Below, one piece after another: positions 61,823 through 64,000 of a stretch of DNA of 64,000 nt. The DNA is taken from positions 124,001 through 188,000 of the forward strand of contig NZ_VIGV01000005.1 in assembly GCF_007858445.1 (NCBI RefSeq), written 5' to 3'. The translations under genes were made by a program, and so were the position numbers. Source of the DNA: Tsukamurella sputi. Its GTDB lineage: Bacteria; Actinomycetota; Actinomycetes; Mycobacteriales; Mycobacteriaceae. The notes beneath the pieces are model-generated. The model worked only from the letters and a program-made list of their open reading frames with translations, ran no database searches and was not told the DNA's origin. How positions within the stretch are numbered: position 1 is the stretch's first letter; each line of letters begins with the position of its first letter.

Positions 61823-61887
61823 GGACGGCACCGTCGGCCGGACGGCACCGTCGGCCGGACGGCACCGTCGGCCGGACGGCATCGTCG
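61823..61887. repeat. 17-base tandem repeat, 3.8 copies
   Basis: Units GGACGGCACCGTCGGCC occur at 61823, 61840 and 61857, followed by a partial unit at 61874. Each contains GACGG/CCGTC arms that can form a short hairpin. The block sits directly after cassette 2 and ends two bases before the acyltransferase stop. Confidence 0.9.
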
Positions 61888-61889
61888 AA

Positions 61890-62957
61890 CTAGAAGTCCT
61901 GGAAGATGTTCTTCCGGCGCGCGAGGATGCGGTACAGCGACTGCTGGATGGTCTCGCGCACGTTGTCGGTGAGCTCGAAGACGACCATGGGGTCGTCGGC
62001 GTCGGCCTCGGTGAAGCGGTCGGTCGCGATGGGCTCGCCGAACTCGATGTGCCACTTTGACGGCAGCGGCACCATGCCCAGCGGGCCGAACCACGGGAAC
62101 AGCGGCGTGATCGGCGCGTAGGGCAGGCCCAGCAGGCGCGCGACGGGCTTCACGTCGGCCAGCATCGGGTAGGTCTCCTCCGCCCCGACGATCGACACCG
62201 GGATGATCGGCACCTGGGCGCGGATCGCCGCGGTCACGAAGCCGCCGCGGCCGAAGCGCTGCAGCTTGTACCGGTCGCGGTAGAGCTTGCCGATGCCCTT
62301 GAAGCCCTCGGGCCACACCGCCACCAGCTCACCGCGGGTGAGCAGCGCCTCCGCGTCGGCGTTGCACGCGACAGTGGCGCCCAACTTGCGCGCGACCTCG
62401 CCGATGAACGGGTACTCGAAAGCCAGGTCGGCGGCGAGCAGCCGCAGATGGCGCTGGTCCGGATGGTTGTCGTGCACCGCGACGGCCGACATCAGGCCGT
62501 CGAGCGGGATGACGCCCGAGTGGTTGGCGACGAGCAGCGCTCCGCCCTCGCGGGGCAGGTTGTCGGCGCCGGTGGTGTCCACGCGGAACCACTTGTCGTA
62601 GACGGGCCGCAGCGCCGGCAGGAAGACCGCGTCCGTGAGGTGCGGATCGAAGCCGAAGGGGTCGATGTCGTAGTCGCCGGTGAGTCGCTCGCGGACGAAG
62701 GCGGCACCGTCGATCACCGACTCCGCGGCGCGCTCGCGCCAGCCCGGACCGGGCTCGTCGGGCTGCGCGGCGGCGATGTAGTCGGGGTTGAGGGCGTGCA
62801 CCGTGGCCTCGCGGCGCGAGGCCGCGGACGCCGGGGTGCCGGTCAGCGCCGACGGGTGCCGCTGCTGCGCGCGCTCGCGCCCCTCGGTGCGAGCGGTGTC
62901 GATGGACACGGGCAGCTGCAGCACCTTCGCGTGCTGTGAGCCTGAAGCGTTGGTCAT
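61890..62957 (-). CDS. Lysophospholipid acyltransferase family protein
   Basis: The 355-residue protein has a 100-residue N-terminal lead, then the PlsC fold. The catalytic HX4D box is VANHSGVIPLDG (about residues 147-158), VWPEGFKGIG lies near 225 and the second acyl-binding region EFGEPIATDRF near 305. It corresponds to Rv0502. It transfers acyl chains from acyl-CoA or ACP to lysophospholipid at the membrane. It lies four bases after the epimerase stop on the same strand. Confidence 0.88.
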   Translation of the reverse strand: MTNASGSQHAKVLQLPVSIDTARTEGRERAQQRHPSALTGTPASAASRREATVHALNPDYIAAAQPDEPGPGWRERAAESVIDGAAFVRERLTGDYDIDPFGFDPHLTDAVFLPALRPVYDKWFRVDTTGADNLPREGGALLVANHSGVIPLDGLMSAVAVHDNHPDQRHLRLLAADLAFEYPFIGEVARKLGATVACNADAEALLTRGELVAVWPEGFKGIGKLYRDRYKLQRFGRGGFVTAAIRAQVPIIPVSIVGAEETYPMLADVKPVARLLGLPYAPITPLFPWFGPLGMVPLPSKWHIEFGEPIATDRFTEADADDPMVVFELTDNVRETIQQSLYRILARRKNIFQDF

Positions 62958-62961
62958 GTGT

Positions 62962-64000
62962 CTACCGTCCAGCCGTGCCGTACTGAGAACCGGTTCCCGC
63001 GAACCTCCGGGCGAGCGAGACCACCCGCTGCTCGGCGCTCAGGAACGAATCCACACCGATTGTAGGTTCTGCGGGCCCGTGGCGGGCGACGTCTTCCATC
63101 GCCTGCCGCGTGGTGAAGCGCGGCTCGAAGCCGAGCTCCCGCCGCATCCGCGTCGTGTCGAAGGCGTTGCCGAAGCTGAGGTAGGCCAGCTGCACCGTGT
63201 CCGTGGGGGTGCGCCCGCGGCCCCGGATCGCGGCGACGGCCGGCCCGAACGCGGGTTTCACCACCGGGAGCGGCACGCGGCCGGCCAGCCGGATGGCCTG
63301 CGACATGGAGATCGCACCGTCACCGGCGATGTTGTACGTGCCCGGTCTCCCGGCCACGACGGCGTGCTCGAGCGCGGCGAGGGCGTCGTCCTGGTGCAGC
63401 AGCTGCAGGCGGGCGTCGCGGCCGATGATCGAGGGCACGACCGGCCGCTCGAAGAGCGAGCCGAACAGGGTCTCGATGTTGGGCCCCAGGATCGGGGCCA
63501 GCCGCAGCACCGTCAGGTCCAGGTCGGAGCGCCGGCGGGCCATGCTGCGCGCGTAGGCCTCGGCGTCGAGCAGATCGCGCGGGTGACCGCTGGCCGCGGC
63601 ACCGCCCACCAGATCCTCGGTGATGAGCGCGGGGTTGCGCGACCGCGAGCCGTAGACCTGCGTCGACGAGCGCATGATCACACGCTTGACCGTCTCCGAC
63701 TTCTGGCACGCGGCGAAGACCCGCATGGAACCGAAGACGATCGCGTCCTTGGTGGACGCCGACGGGAAGTGGTTGTCGGTGACCGACGTGGAGCAGTGGA
63801 CCACCGTGTCGACCTCGTTGGTCGCCATGATCTTGCCGAAGATGTGGCTGCGGTAGTCGACGCGGATGAACTCCGCGGGCTCCATGCGGCGGTGCATCGT
63901 CTTGGTGGGCGGGACCGCGTCGACCCCGATCACCCGCTCGATGTCCGGCCGCTGCGCGAGCCGGCGCACGAGGTAGCCGCCCACGAAAGTGGAGGCGCCC
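62962..64000 (-). CDS. NAD-dependent epimerase/dehydratase (5' end beyond window)
   Basis: About 346 residues are visible; the N-terminus lies beyond the right edge, but the tail of the Rossmann motif (GASTFVGGYLVRRLAQ) is present at the boundary, so only some residues are missing. The extended SDR fold shows VDTVVHCSTSVT (about 60), the Ser/Tyr region STQVYGSRSRNP, and a GTYNIAGDGAISM segment near 225. It corresponds to Rv0501 (GalE2-like). The substrate is a nucleotide sugar or other NAD-bound metabolite; UDP-galactose specificity is not shown. It is followed by the acyltransferase. Confidence 0.85.
   Translation of the reverse strand, partial: GASTFVGGYLVRRLAQRPDIERVIGVDAVPPTKTMHRRMEPAEFIRVDYRSHIFGKIMATNEVDTVVHCSTSVTDNHFPSASTKDAIVFGSMRVFAACQKSETVKRVIMRSSTQVYGSRSRNPALITEDLVGGAAASGHPRDLLDAEAYARSMARRRSDLDLTVLRLAPILGPNIETLFGSLFERPVVPSIIGRDARLQLLHQDDALAALEHAVVAGRPGTYNIAGDGAISMSQAIRLAGRVPLPVVKPAFGPAVAAIRGRGRTPTDTVQLAYLSFGNAFDTTRMRRELGFEPRFTTRQAMEDVARHGPAEPTIGVDSFLSAEQRVVSLARRFAGTGSQYGTAGR

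Overview
The window is about 70% GC and almost fully coding. Gene content and local gene order match the Mycobacteriales, corresponding to the Mycobacterium tuberculosis Rv0500A to Rv0557 neighbourhood but rearranged. ResB/CcsB cytochrome c maturation, a fused CysG-HemD, an MgtA-type mannosyltransferase, a WS/DGAT enzyme, an MMPL transporter, a ChoD-type oxidase and an EmbR-type regulator all point to this order. A Tsukamurella- or Gordonia-like actinomycete is my best guess; genus is an inference. No rRNA, tRNA, CRISPR array, prophage or recognisable transposase was seen, and no gap without a gene exceeds about 210 bases.

Layout. 1-3740 (minus): mannosyltransferase (cut by the left edge), a DUF3592 protein, menD and a MarR regulator, with a divergent AbrB-type membrane protein and a trans-acting enoyl reductase. 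6238-9334: CsoR-like regulator with DUF302 protein, a tiny Cys-rich protein, and an amidase controlled by a divergent TetR. 9322-11052: HigBA-like toxin-antitoxin pair, a hypothetical protein and a secreted NlpC-like protein. 11080-18493: menC, a hydroxyacyl-CoA dehydrogenase, a YWTD propeller, menB, HIT, AraC, hydrolase, secreted and SRPBCC/VOC genes. 18690-27701: EmbR-like regulator, pitA cluster, menE, an acyl-CoA dehydrogenase, menA, and a Cds1-type cysteine desulfhydrase. 27801-34060: BldC-like regulator and the ccsB-resB-ccdA-tlpA-phosphatase-hemL operon. 34186-43188: a Doc-type toxin-antitoxin pair, a lipid module (WS/DGAT, carboxylesterase, acyl-CoA oxidase-like) and a methionine-type ABC importer. 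43283-53071: TetR/MMPL, nitrilase, CYTH, CopZ, serine hydrolase, NUDIX, a broken AbiEi/DUF559 gene, and ChoD with TetR. 53095-64000: the hemA-hemC-hemD-hemB operon, glutaredoxin, a HAD-IB phosphatase, an intact AbiEi/DUF559 gene, an acyltransferase and an epimerase (cut by the right edge).

How it fits together. The conserved core makes respiratory-chain cofactors: menaquinone (menD, menC, menB, menE, menA), haem from glutamyl-tRNA (hemA, hemL, hemB, hemC, hemD) and cytochrome c maturation (ccsB, resB, ccdA, tlpA). Accessory genes are inserted between these blocks. Several start codons sit about 7 bases after a plausible -10 box, suggesting leaderless transcripts, and many regulators sit beside clear inverted repeats.

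The most unusual signal is a pair of AbiEi/DUF559 (Vsr-like nuclease fold) genes, at 49737-50590 (frameshifted) and 60719-61690 (intact). Each is flanked on both sides by its own palindromic element, and in both the downstream palindrome begins at the stop codon. This resembles the gene-plus-palindrome layout of REP/RAYT elements but with a nuclease-fold protein in place of a transposase. I treat it as the leading candidate for an undescribed mobile or defence cassette. A third, gene-less long palindrome lies at 18510-18575.
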